Source of the DNA: Chryseobacterium daecheongense | Lineage (GTDB): Bacteria; Bacteroidota; Bacteroidia; Flavobacteriales; Weeksellaceae | Reading direction: 5' to 3' | NCBI GenBank assembly: GCA_027920525.1 | Contig: CP115858.1 | Span: 4,154,001 to 4,218,000 of the forward strand | DNA length: 64,000 nucleotides | Part shown: positions 33,190 to 41,877 of the stretch, in pieces | Layout of the letters: every line of letters begins with the position of its first letter | How positions within the stretch are numbered: the first letter of the stretch is position 1 | Translations under genes and position numbers: made by a program | The notes under the pieces: model-generated | Seen by the model: only the letters and a program-made list of their open reading frames with translations | The model's database searches: none | Told to the model about the DNA's origin: nothing

Positions 33190-34080
33190 ATGAAGGACAA
33201 AAAAAGAGCTATGGGACGTGGTTTGGGGGCTATTTTAAGTGCTGAATCCAAAGCTACAGTGAACTCTGCTACTGATGAAGGAGCAGATAAGTTTGTTGGA
33301 AATATCGTAGAAGTAGCGATTGAAGATATTTATCCCAACCCAACCCAGCCAAGAACTTATTTTGACGAAAAAGCACTCAATGAACTCGCTCAGTCTATAG
33401 AAAATTTAGGGGTGATCCAACCGATCACTCTTAGAAAAGAAGGCGAGAGATTTGAAATTATATCAGGGGAAAGACGTTTCAGAGCGAGTAAAATTGCCGG
33501 ACTAACTTCTGTTCCTGCTTATATCCGTTTGGTAAACGATCAGGAGCTTTTAGAAATGGCTCTTGTTGAAAATATCCAGAGGGAAGATCTTGATTCTATT
33601 GAGATTGCATTGACGTATCAAAGACTTTTGGACGAAATCGGAATGACTCAGGAAAACCTTAGCCAGAGAGTAGGAAAAGACAGAAGTACGATTACCAATT
33701 CTATCAGATTATTGAGACTAAGCCCGGATATTCAGAATGCTATCAGAAGTGGTGAGATTTCTGCAGGACATGGCCGTGCTATTATCAGTATGGAAAATGA
33801 GGAGCTACAACAAATTTTGTTTGACCTTATCATTAAAGAACAGTTGAATGTACGTCAGGCTGAACAGGCTGCTACAGCTTTAAAAAATCCAAAATCACCT
33901 GCTGCCAAAAAGGTAAAAGCTGAACTTTCCAATAACTATAAAAGAGCTCAGAAAACAATTGCTGACATTTTAGATGTAAAAGTGGAGATCAAAACCACCG
34001 GAAATGGTAAAAAAGGTAAAATTGTTCTTGACTTTAAGAATGAGGATGAATTGGAATATATTCTATCCCACATTAAATAA
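33190..34080 (+). CDS. parB: Chromosome partitioning protein ParB/Spo0J
   Basis: N-terminal MKDKKRAMGRGLGAIL is the ParA-interacting type. The CTP-binding ParB/Srx domain shows YPNPTQPRTYF, ISGERRFRA and ALVENIQREDL. A helix-turn-helix follows (MTQENLSQRVGKDRSTITNSIRLLRL) and a C-terminal dimerisation region. 296 residues. It would bind parS near the origin; I found no good parS site in this window. ParB is followed directly, without gap, by the DUF5683 gene. Confidence 0.95.
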   Translation: MKDKKRAMGRGLGAILSAESKATVNSATDEGADKFVGNIVEVAIEDIYPNPTQPRTYFDEKALNELAQSIENLGVIQPITLRKEGERFEIISGERRFRASKIAGLTSVPAYIRLVNDQELLEMALVENIQREDLDSIEIALTYQRLLDEIGMTQENLSQRVGKDRSTITNSIRLLRLSPDIQNAIRSGEISAGHGRAIISMENEELQQILFDLIIKEQLNVRQAEQAATALKNPKSPAAKKVKAELSNNYKRAQKTIADILDVKVEIKTTGNGKKGKIVLDFKNEDELEYILSHIK

Positions 34081-34719
34081 ATGAAGAAATTATTGTTCAC
34101 TTTTTTCTTGTGCCTGTATGCTGCTGCTTACTCACAAGTAAATCCTAATGATACCATTCGGGTAGAGCACTACCCGAAGGATAGTATCCCTGCCGCAAAG
34201 CCTCAAAAGTCTGAAGCTAAAGTGGTGGCTGATCTGGAAAAGGCCAACGGTCCCACAGCAAAAACATTAAAATTAAATCCAACAAAAGCGGGTTTATACT
34301 CAGCTGTTTTCCCTGGACTAGGGCAATTTTACAACAAAAAATACTGGAAAATTCCTATCGTTTGGGGTGCTGTAGGTACCGGAGTAGGAATAGCCATGTG
34401 GAATGATAAACAATACAAGAAGTACAGAGAGTACTATATTGCTAAATTGAACGGAACTCCCAATGAATTTATCGATAGTCGTCCATGGCTTGATAAAGTT
34501 GCACTGGCGAACGTTCAGGACAGAGCGAAAAGACAAAGGGACTATGCAATCGCAATTACCGGGCTGATCTATATCCTGAGTATAGTAGATGCTGTTGTAG
34601 ATGCACACCTTTATGAAAGCCGCCATGACCCTGATTTAACTTTTAAACCTACAGTTATTCAGGACCAGTTTAGTACAGAACCTCCAAAGACCGGATTAAG
34701 TCTGAGCTACAGGTTCTAG
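34081..34719 (+). CDS. DUF5683 domain protein, exported
   Basis: A signal peptide ([18 protein letters not shown]) starts the 212-residue protein. The central part [24 protein letters not shown]-type segment (here [20 protein letters not shown]) and the two hydrophobic stretches ([34 protein letters not shown]) match DUF5683. Function is unknown; the gene is habitually found between parB and dapB in Flavobacteriia. Its ATG immediately follows the parB stop, implying co-translation. Confidence 0.85.
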   Translation: [212 protein letters not shown]

Positions 34720-34750
34720 ATCGTAAGTAGGTATATCTAAAATAAATTAC

Positions 34751-35452
34751 ATGAAAATAGCATTAGTTGGATATGGAAAAATGGGCAAGATCATTGATGA
34801 GATTGCAACAAATAGAGGACATGAAGTAGTTGCCCGCCTTAAAGAAACTCCAACTGCTGAAAACCTTAATAATCCCGATGTTGTTATCGAGTTTTCGTTA
34901 CCTGAAGTAGCTTTTAATAATATAAAAGCATGTCTGGAAAATAAAATTCCGGTGATTTGCGGTACAACAGGATGGTTAGAGAAAAAGGCTGAAGTAGAAA
35001 GAATTGCGGTGGAAAATCAGACGGCATTTTTATATGGTTCCAATTTTAGTTTAGGCGTTAATTTATTCTTTGCTTTAAATGAAAAGCTGGCTGATCTGAT
35101 GAAAAATGTTAACGAATATTCTTGTCAGTTGGAAGAAATTCACCACATTCATAAACTGGATGCTCCAAGCGGAACGGCAATTTCTCTGGCAGAAGGAATT
35201 TTTAGAAATAATCCCAAATTTGATGCCTGGAAGCTTGAAGAAACTCAGGGGAATCAGCTGGGTATTTTCGCTATTCGTGAAGATGAAGTTCCGGGAACGC
35301 ACAGTGTCTTTTACAGAAGTGAAGTGGATGAAATTGAAATAAAGCATACCGCATTTAACAGAAACGGTTTTGCATTAGGGGCCGTAGTAGCTGCGGAATG
35401 GATTAAAGACAAGAAAGGAAACTTTACAATGAAAGATGTTTTAGGGCTTTAA
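34751..35452 (+). CDS. dapB: 4-hydroxy-tetrahydrodipicolinate reductase
   Basis: A lysine and diaminopimelate pathway enzyme. The NAD(P)-binding motif is VGYGKMGK near the N-terminus, followed by ICGTTGW and the catalytic block EIHHIHKLDAPSGTA. At 233 residues it is slightly shorter than the ~270 of E. coli, as is normal in Bacteroidota. It sits 31 bases after the DUF5683 gene, in the same run as lepB. Confidence 0.93.
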   Translation: MKIALVGYGKMGKIIDEIATNRGHEVVARLKETPTAENLNNPDVVIEFSLPEVAFNNIKACLENKIPVICGTTGWLEKKAEVERIAVENQTAFLYGSNFSLGVNLFFALNEKLADLMKNVNEYSCQLEEIHHIHKLDAPSGTAISLAEGIFRNNPKFDAWKLEETQGNQLGIFAIREDEVPGTHSVFYRSEVDEIEIKHTAFNRNGFALGAVVAAEWIKDKKGNFTMKDVLGL

Positions 35453-35530
35453 CTTGTAACAAATGCTCCAAATAGTAAACTAATAAAAACAGTTGCTCAA
35501 CACAAATCAATAGAATAAGGCACGAAATTT

Positions 35531-37186
35531 ATGAATTATTTTTTAACTTATACAGTATACGTTCTCATTTTATCCGTATTAATGGGGATCTCAACATGGA
35601 AGCTGTTCAAAAAATTAGGGTATAGCCCTTTATTTGCTTTTATACCTTTTTACAATTATTTTATTGTTTTAAAAGAGACCAAACACCCTAAATGGTGGGC
35701 TATTTTATCATATTTGCCGATCGTAGGTCCGATTATGATGTCGGTTTTTCATATTTATCTTATGAAAAAGTTTGGAAAAAATCTTTTCCAGCACCAGCTT
35801 CTAACTGTTATTTTGCCGTTCATATACATGGCTACGGTCAATTATTCTAAAGATACAGAGGTAGAAGACGAAAATGAGCTATTCCTTACGGATGAAGAGA
35901 AAAATGCTAAAAAGAAAGATTCCTTCATAGGTTCAGTGACTTTTGCTGTTGTATTTGCAACGATTATTCACGTTTTTGTAACACAACCTTTCGGTATCCC
36001 TACAGGATCCATGGAAAGAACCCTTTTAGTAGGAGATTTCCTTTTTGTAAATAAATGGAGCTATGGATACAGATTGCCGATGCGTCCGCTTGCAATTCCT
36101 TTCTTACAGGGAACAATCTTTGATTCCGGAGAAAAAGGAAACCCGAAGGATGATCCCAAATCTTATGTTGATGGAGTGAAGCTACCTTACGCCAGAATAA
36201 TGCAATTCAGCAAACCTCAGAAAAATGATGTTCTTGTTTTCAACTATCCTCAGGATTCAGTGCATACAGCTATTGACAGGAAAGACCCTTATGTAAAAAG
36301 ATGTGTGGCAACTGCCGGCGATACTTTTGAAATGAGAGCTGGAAGACTTTTTGTAAACGGAAAACCAGAAACGGTTTTAGGGGATCAGGAAGTTCAGCAC
36401 GCATATACAGTTAACACAGGTACTCAATTGGATATTCCAGGATTATACAATACATATGGATTCTTGCCCGTAAGAGAAATGCAGACGGATAAAGGATTTG
36501 TATACATGTTCCAGGGATTAACCGATAAAACGGCTAAAGAGATCAAAGCATTGCCGAACGTAATTGATATGGAAGAAAGTATTTTTCCTAAGGATTCAGC
36601 TACGGTTCAGCACAAGCTTAACGCCGACAGAACGGCTTACACAAAAAGTATCGATACCACTCAATCTATATTTCCTATCAATAAGCCTTGGAATCAGGAC
36701 TGGTACGGACCTCTTAGAATACCTAAGAAAGGTGATGTGGTCGCAATTAATAAAGAAACGCTTCCGATGTATCAGTGGATTATTTCGGAGTATGAACACA
36801 ATAGCCTGGAAAATAAAGACGGAAAAATTCTAATCAATGGTAAAGAAGCCAATCAGTATACAATCCAACAGGATTATTATATGATGGTTGGAGATAACAG
36901 AGATGCTTCACTTGATGCAAGATTCTTTGGTTTTGTTCCTGAAGAAAATATTGTAGGAAAGCCAATGTTTACATGGATGAGTCTGCAAGGTGTTTTCAAA
37001 GATGCCAGCTCTACATATCAGGCGCCTTTCAAGATCCGATGGGAGAGAATGTTTAAAGCTACAAATACAGGAGAAGCCAATAAAACTTCATACTGGTGGA
37101 TTGCAGCGATGATTCTTATTCTATTCTTCGGATGGGACTATTTTGTTAAACTATTCAGAAAGAAAAAAACTGAGGAGGATTTATAA
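35531..37186 (+). CDS. lepB: Signal peptidase I, Bacteroidota long form
   Basis: Four N-terminal hydrophobic segments (residues 1-103, DUF5684-like) precede the catalytic domain. The Ser-Lys dyad is Ser160 in PTGSMERT and Lys256 in YVKRCVATAGD. Box E, VGDNRDASLDARFFGFV, comes only near residue 455, because about 180 residues are inserted between boxes D and E. A final transmembrane helix (WIAAMILILFFGWDYFV) ends the 551-residue protein. It cleaves signal peptides at the inner membrane. The long form is normal for this phylum. Confidence 0.92.
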   Translation: MNYFLTYTVYVLILSVLMGISTWKLFKKLGYSPLFAFIPFYNYFIVLKETKHPKWWAILSYLPIVGPIMMSVFHIYLMKKFGKNLFQHQLLTVILPFIYMATVNYSKDTEVEDENELFLTDEEKNAKKKDSFIGSVTFAVVFATIIHVFVTQPFGIPTGSMERTLLVGDFLFVNKWSYGYRLPMRPLAIPFLQGTIFDSGEKGNPKDDPKSYVDGVKLPYARIMQFSKPQKNDVLVFNYPQDSVHTAIDRKDPYVKRCVATAGDTFEMRAGRLFVNGKPETVLGDQEVQHAYTVNTGTQLDIPGLYNTYGFLPVREMQTDKGFVYMFQGLTDKTAKEIKALPNVIDMEESIFPKDSATVQHKLNADRTAYTKSIDTTQSIFPINKPWNQDWYGPLRIPKKGDVVAINKETLPMYQWIISEYEHNSLENKDGKILINGKEANQYTIQQDYYMMVGDNRDASLDARFFGFVPEENIVGKPMFTWMSLQGVFKDASSTYQAPFKIRWERMFKATNTGEANKTSYWWIAAMILILFFGWDYFVKLFRKKKTEEDL

Positions 37187-37209
37187 AGTAAAATAAATTT
37201 TAAAATAGA

Positions 37210-37240
37210 ATGAAGTATTTGAAAAAATACTTCATTTTTG
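37210..37240 (+). terminator. Hairpin with GAAA tetraloop between lepB and wbqC-like gene
   Basis: ATGAAGTATTT at 37210-37220 and AAATACTTCAT at 37225-37235 pair perfectly over 11 bp around a GAAA loop, followed by TTTTG. It ends 4 nt before the next ATG. It works as a lepB terminator in form, but its 3' arm also overlaps a CATTTTTG promoter-like box. Confidence 0.6.
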
Positions 37241-37244
37241 TATT

Positions 37245-37868
37245 ATGAATATGAAGAATGTATTATTACCGGTGTTTTATTTACCACCGATTTCCTGGTT
37301 TTCAGTGTTTTTAGATCCTGAAAATGAGGTTACTTTTGAACAATTCGAAAATTTTCCCAAACAGACGTACCGAAACCGGGCGAATATTTATGGGGCAAAC
37401 GGAAAACTTTCTTTGATCATCCCGATCAGTCATACGGGTAAAAGACAATTCAAAGAAATAGAGATCTCCAACAGGGAAGATTGGAGAAAGCTCCACTGGA
37501 AATCTATCAAGACAGCTTATCAAAGTTCTCCTTATTTCGAATTTTATGAAGATAAACTGATCAGATTATTTGAATTAAAAGAAAACTATCTTTTGGATTT
37601 CAATCTTAAAGGTTTAGAGATCATACAACAAATCCTAAAAACGGAAAAGGCATACTCTTTGAATGAAGAGTATATCAAAAATCCTGAAGAAGTAAATTTC
37701 AGAGAAAAATTTTCTGCAAAATTTGCTTCCGAATATAAAATGGATGATTACTATCAGACATTTTCTGATAAAATGGGATTTTTAAGTGATCTGTCAATTT
37801 TGGACCTTATTTGTAACAAAGGGCCTGAATCTTTGACTTATATAAAAAATATTAAACAATCATACTAG
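37245..37868 (+). CDS. WbqC family protein
   Basis: The 207-residue protein opens with LLPVFYLPPISWFSVFL and contains YRNRANIYGANGKLSLIIPI and WRKLHWKSIKTAYQSSPYF, the conserved blocks of the WbqC (PF08889) family. Members are linked to polysaccharide biosynthesis but lack a defined reaction. There is no signal peptide. A second ATG two codons later is an equally possible start. It closes the parA-to-wbqC run, and its stop is 1 base from the subtilase ATG. Confidence 0.88.
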   Translation: MNMKNVLLPVFYLPPISWFSVFLDPENEVTFEQFENFPKQTYRNRANIYGANGKLSLIIPISHTGKRQFKEIEISNREDWRKLHWKSIKTAYQSSPYFEFYEDKLIRLFELKENYLLDFNLKGLEIIQQILKTEKAYSLNEEYIKNPEEVNFREKFSAKFASEYKMDDYYQTFSDKMGFLSDLSILDLICNKGPESLTYIKNIKQSY

Positions 37869-37869
37869 C

Positions 37870-39552
37870 ATGAAAAAGGTATTATTAGCTGCTGTCTTTT
37901 TAGCAGGCTTTAATTCTGCTTTTGCACAGGAAGCACAGGCGAAGAGCGTTGACCCGAAAGAAAATAAAGATTTAATGACCTGGTACCATAAAGATTTTGG
38001 AACAACCAAAGTATATGGTGTCAATACAGAAAATGCATATAAATATTTAGAATCTAAAGGTCTGAAGCCTAAGACTGTTGTTGTAGGTGTTCTGGACAGT
38101 GGAGTGCAGGTGGATCATCCGGGACTGATCAAAAATATCTGGTCAAACCCGAATGAAGTTCCGGGTAACGGAAAAGATGATGACGGTAATGGCTATATCG
38201 ATGATGTTCACGGATGGAATTTTATCGGAGGAAAGAATGGTGATGTAGACGTTGATAATATGGAGGTGACAAGGGTCGTAGCTAAATATAAGCCTGTATT
38301 CGAAGGAGATGATTCTACTAAGAATAAAGCCAATCAAGCTAAAATGCCTGAAGAGTTTGCCATGTATATGAAGGCTAAAGAACTTTTCACAAAGAAAAGT
38401 GTTGAAGCTAAGCAAAGTCTCCAGCAATACACAATGATCAATGATCTGATTCCGAACATGATTAAATTGTTAGGAGGGAAATCAGTGACTTCTGAAAATA
38501 TTGCTGCTATAAAGGCTCCAACAGAACAAAAAGATGCAATTGCACTTAATATTCTGACTCAGGTTGCCCATAGTCCTGAATTTGCAGGGAAATCTTCTGC
38601 AGATTTCGAAACTTCAATGAAGAAAGAAATGAAAGGCGCTATCGATCATTTTGCTCCCGCAGCAAAACAATATGATCTAAGCTATGATACAAGAGCCGAA
38701 ATTGTTGGAGATAACTATGATGATTATTCTCAAAAAAATTACGGTAATAATCATTATGAGGGGCCTGATGCAGAACACGGCACTCACGTTGCCGGTATTA
38801 TTGCTGGATTACCTCAAGGGAAAGAAGTTCAGTACGGGGTAGCTTCAAGAGTAGCAAAAATTATGTCTGTGAGAACTGTTCCTAATGGAGATGAGAGAGA
38901 TAAGGATGTTGCTAACGCCATCAGATATGCTGTAGATAATGGAGCTAAAGTATTAAATATGAGCTTTGGAAAACCAGTGTCTCCGGGTAAAAATGTTGTT
39001 TGGGATGCATTCAAATATGCCGAAGATAAAGGAGTTCTCCTTGTAAAGGCAGCCGGAAATGAAAATGAAGATGTTGCTGAGCACCTTGCATATCCTACCA
39101 ACTTTAAAAATATTACAGACGAAAAACCTTTCGTAAATAACGTGATTGTTGTAGGAGCAAGTACTAATAGAAACAATGAGTTGAGAGCGAGCTTCTCTAA
39201 CTTTAATAAGAAAATGGTAAATGTTTTTGCTCCGGGTGAAGAGATTTATTCTACGGTTCCAACAAGTGAATATGAATATCTTCAGGGAACTTCAATGGCA
39301 TCACCTGTTGTTGCCGGTGCTGCTGCGGTTTTATTAGCTTATATGCCTAATTTAAGACCTGACCAGATTATTGAAGCTCTTGTAAAGTCAAGTAATCCAA
39401 GTACGGAAAATGGATTTGCTGATCTTTCTCAAGCCGGAGGTGTTATCGATCTAAAGAAGGCTGCTGAATATGCTTATACTAACTTCTATAACGGTAAGAT
39501 ATCATCTGTAAAAAAGGCTACGAAATCCGTAAAAAAGGCCGTTAAAAAATAA
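37870..39552 (+). CDS. Secreted subtilisin-like serine protease (S8)
   Basis: The signal peptide (KKVLLAAVFLAGFNSAFAQ) is followed by a short pro-region. The triad is Asp near residue 76 (VLDSGVQVDHP), His near 303 (EHGTHVAG) and Ser near 475 (GTSMASPVVAGAAA). The Asp-to-His distance of about 227 residues is far larger than the 30-40 of classic subtilisins, owing to a mostly helical insertion (residues ~115-290). There is no C-terminal Por sorting domain; the tail is Lys-rich. 560 residues. Confidence 0.92.
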   Translation: MKKVLLAAVFLAGFNSAFAQEAQAKSVDPKENKDLMTWYHKDFGTTKVYGVNTENAYKYLESKGLKPKTVVVGVLDSGVQVDHPGLIKNIWSNPNEVPGNGKDDDGNGYIDDVHGWNFIGGKNGDVDVDNMEVTRVVAKYKPVFEGDDSTKNKANQAKMPEEFAMYMKAKELFTKKSVEAKQSLQQYTMINDLIPNMIKLLGGKSVTSENIAAIKAPTEQKDAIALNILTQVAHSPEFAGKSSADFETSMKKEMKGAIDHFAPAAKQYDLSYDTRAEIVGDNYDDYSQKNYGNNHYEGPDAEHGTHVAGIIAGLPQGKEVQYGVASRVAKIMSVRTVPNGDERDKDVANAIRYAVDNGAKVLNMSFGKPVSPGKNVVWDAFKYAEDKGVLLVKAAGNENEDVAEHLAYPTNFKNITDEKPFVNNVIVVGASTNRNNELRASFSNFNKKMVNVFAPGEEIYSTVPTSEYEYLQGTSMASPVVAGAAAVLLAYMPNLRPDQIIEALVKSSNPSTENGFADLSQAGGVIDLKKAAEYAYTNFYNGKISSVKKATKSVKKAVKK

Positions 39553-39582
39553 TATATTTCACTGTATTACAGTGTATGTGAT

Positions 39583-39610
39583 AAAAAGTCCGAATTTTTC
39601 GGACTTTTTT
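39583..39610 (+). terminator. Terminator after the subtilase gene
   Basis: AAAAAGTCCGAA, loop, TTCGGACTTTTTT form an intrinsic terminator. Confidence 0.85.
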
Positions 39611-39675
39611 GTTTTTATTTTTCAATTTTGGCACGGTTTTTTGTAACTTTAATGTAACAAAAAATAAACGACAAA

Positions 39676-40167
39676 ATGAAAAAGTTACTACTTGCAGGAA
39701 TGTTGGGAACATCACTTTTTGCAGTGTCTTGTTCCTCAGTGAAAAATGCACAAACATCACAAAACCAAAAATCTGATTTTTTAAAGATTAAAGGAGATTG
39801 GGAGATTGTTAGTATCGATTATGATAAAGGATTTAAAATTAAACCGTTTGATGAAGGAGCAGATGCACAATGTTTCGTAGGAAGTCATTGGAGATTGATT
39901 CCCAATAACTATACCGGAGCGTATACTCTAAGCGGAGGTGGTTCATGCCCTAGCCTTACACAGCCAATTAAGTTTGAAGTAAAGAACGGAAATACCTTTA
40001 TGTTCAAAAAGATTGCTACAGGAACAAAAGCTAAGCAAAATACAGTAGGATATTCTTTAAACCTGATCAACCAATCAACAGATCAGTTTTCCCTTGAACA
40101 GAATGTTCCTTTTGACGGAAGCACAGTAAGAGTTGTGTATAATTTCCAGAGAACAGGAGTAAAATAA
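39676..40167 (+). CDS. Lipocalin-like lipoprotein
   Basis: A lipoprotein signal (LLLAGMLGTSLFAVSC, Cys19) precedes a 140-residue beta-rich domain. KIKGDWEIVSIDYDKGFKIKPF and the following CFVGSHWRLIPNN resemble the lipocalin-like domains of Bacteroidota lipoproteins; SVRVVYNFQR-type strands end it. It is probably anchored in the outer membrane facing the periplasm. A ligand is unknown. The OmpA family gene follows 25 bases downstream, so the two may be co-expressed. Confidence 0.75.
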   Translation: MKKLLLAGMLGTSLFAVSCSSVKNAQTSQNQKSDFLKIKGDWEIVSIDYDKGFKIKPFDEGADAQCFVGSHWRLIPNNYTGAYTLSGGGSCPSLTQPIKFEVKNGNTFMFKKIATGTKAKQNTVGYSLNLINQSTDQFSLEQNVPFDGSTVRVVYNFQRTGVK

Positions 40168-40192
40168 TTTAAGTAACAAAAAAAATAAAAAG

Positions 40193-40882
40193 ATGAAATT
40201 TAATAAAACATATATCGCAGGTCTTTTCCTATCATCAACATTATTGTTGTCTAGTTGTGAAGCAGTTCAGAATTCTAACCACCAGCAAAGAGGTACAGCA
40301 GTAGGTGTTGCATCGGGAGCTGTACTTGGAGGTATCTTAGGTAACAACGTAGGTAAAGGAGGAAACGGAGCTTTAGGAGCTGTATTAGGTGGTATTATTG
40401 GTGGTGTTGCAGGTAACGTTATCGGTAACAAAATGGATAAGCAGGCTAAAGAAATTAAAGAAACTTTACCTGGTGCTGAAGTAGAAAGAGTAGGAGATGG
40501 TATTAAAGTGACGATGAATGAAAGTATAGTAAACTTTGCATTCGATTCATCTAACCTTACCTCTGTAGCTCAGACCAACCTTGATAAATTAGCTCAGGTA
40601 TTGGCCAATAACCCAGACACGAACATCAATATCTACGGACACACAGATAGCGTTGGTAAAGATGCTTATAATATGGCCCTTTCTCAGAGAAGAGCAGATG
40701 CGGTTAAAGCATATTTAGCAGGTAAAGGAATCGCTTCAGGCAGAATGTTTACGAAAGGAGAAGGTAAAAATATGCCTGTAGCTAGCAATGATACAGAAGA
40801 AGGAAGAGCTAAAAACAGAAGGGTAGAGTTTGCCATTACAGCCAATGAAAAAATGATTAATGAAGCCAAACAAGGCAAGTAA
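40193..40882 (+). CDS. OmpA family lipoprotein with glycine-zipper segment
   Basis: A lipoprotein signal (LFLSSTLLLSSC) anchors the 229-residue protein. Residues ~40-80 are a glycine-zipper region (AVGVASGAVLGGILG, ALGAVLGGIIGGVAG). The C-terminal ~115 residues form a peptidoglycan-binding OmpA domain with NFAFDSSNLT, IYGHTDSVGKDAYNMALSQRRA and AKNRRVEFAI, including the Asp and Arg that bind diaminopimelate. It tethers the outer membrane to peptidoglycan. A terminator follows. Confidence 0.93.
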   Translation: MKFNKTYIAGLFLSSTLLLSSCEAVQNSNHQQRGTAVGVASGAVLGGILGNNVGKGGNGALGAVLGGIIGGVAGNVIGNKMDKQAKEIKETLPGAEVERVGDGIKVTMNESIVNFAFDSSNLTSVAQTNLDKLAQVLANNPDTNINIYGHTDSVGKDAYNMALSQRRADAVKAYLAGKGIASGRMFTKGEGKNMPVASNDTEEGRAKNRRVEFAITANEKMINEAKQGK

Positions 40883-40911
40883 TTAATTTATTATATAAAT
40901 ATTTTCTTAAA

Positions 40912-40934
40912 AGACCGCCACGGCGGTTTTTTTT
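40912..40934 (+). terminator. Terminator after the OmpA family gene
   Basis: ACCGC, loop CACG, GCGGT and eight T form a compact intrinsic terminator. Confidence 0.8.
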
Positions 40935-40989
40935 GTATTTTTATGCTGCTCATCTTGAAATTACTATTTTTGCAATTGAAATAACATAA

Positions 40990-41877
40990 ATGAAGAAATA
41001 TCTTAAACTGCTGCGTGTAGAACAATGGGTAAAAAATTTATTTGTTTTTGTGCCATTATTTTTTTCCGGCAATATCAAAAACCTTGACCTGCTTACCAAG
41101 AGTATTTTTGCTTTTGTTATCTTTTCCCTTGCTGCCAGCATGGTTTATATTCTGAATGATTACAATGATATAGAGGCAGATCGAAGGCATCCTGAAAAAA
41201 GAAGAAGACCGCTGGCGAGTGGTGCTATCTCTAAATCAAAAGCTATAGGAATTTTAATAGGGCTCGCAATCACAGATATTTTCCTTGTTCTTTTTGCTCA
41301 GTTCTATTTCGAGCAGCTTCTCTGGAAATTTGCAACCATTATTGCATTTTATTTTGTAATGAATCTTGCTTATACATTCAGGTTGAAGCATGTTCCTATT
41401 ATTGATATTTTTATCATAGCCACAGGGTTTGTATTAAGGGTTCTTGCAGGAGGTTACATTACCGGAATCAGTATTTCACAGTGGGCTATACTGCTTACAT
41501 TTGTTCTGGCATTGGTATTGGCGATAGGAAAAAGAAGAGGTGAATTAATCAATGCGCAGGTTTCGGGTAAGACGAGACGTGCTCTGGACGGTTATAACGT
41601 ACAGTTTGCCGATATAGCACTGTCTATTTCTGTTACATTGGCCATTATGTGTTATTTAATGTTTACACTGTCACCGGAGGTACAGGCAAAATTTCATGAA
41701 AGGGTTTTTTATACCGTTATTTTTGTAGTATTTGCCTTTCTCAGATACCTGCAGCAGACTCTAGTGTATAACAGAACGGAATCCCCTACAAAAATAGTGT
41801 ACAGGGACAGGTATATACAGGTTACCTTACTATTGTGGGTTGCAACATTTTTAATTCAAATTTATTTTAAAAAATGA
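40990..41877 (+). CDS. UbiA-family polyprenyl-phosphate phosphoribosyltransferase (DPPR synthase-like)
   Basis: A nine-helix inner-membrane prenyltransferase of 295 residues. The first Asp-rich motif NDYNDIEAD at residues 56-64, followed by RRHPEKRRRPLASG, is the form used by decaprenyl-phosphate 5-phosphoribosyltransferase rather than quinone-type UbiA. It would join PRPP to polyprenyl phosphate. The stop overlaps the DprE1-like start by 4 bases (ATGA), and the DprE2-like and HAD genes follow, which strongly supports this role. Confidence 0.85.
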   Translation: MKKYLKLLRVEQWVKNLFVFVPLFFSGNIKNLDLLTKSIFAFVIFSLAASMVYILNDYNDIEADRRHPEKRRRPLASGAISKSKAIGILIGLAITDIFLVLFAQFYFEQLLWKFATIIAFYFVMNLAYTFRLKHVPIIDIFIIATGFVLRVLAGGYITGISISQWAILLTFVLALVLAIGKRRGELINAQVSGKTRRALDGYNVQFADIALSISVTLAIMCYLMFTLSPEVQAKFHERVFYTVIFVVFAFLRYLQQTLVYNRTESPTKIVYRDRYIQVTLLLWVATFLIQIYFKK

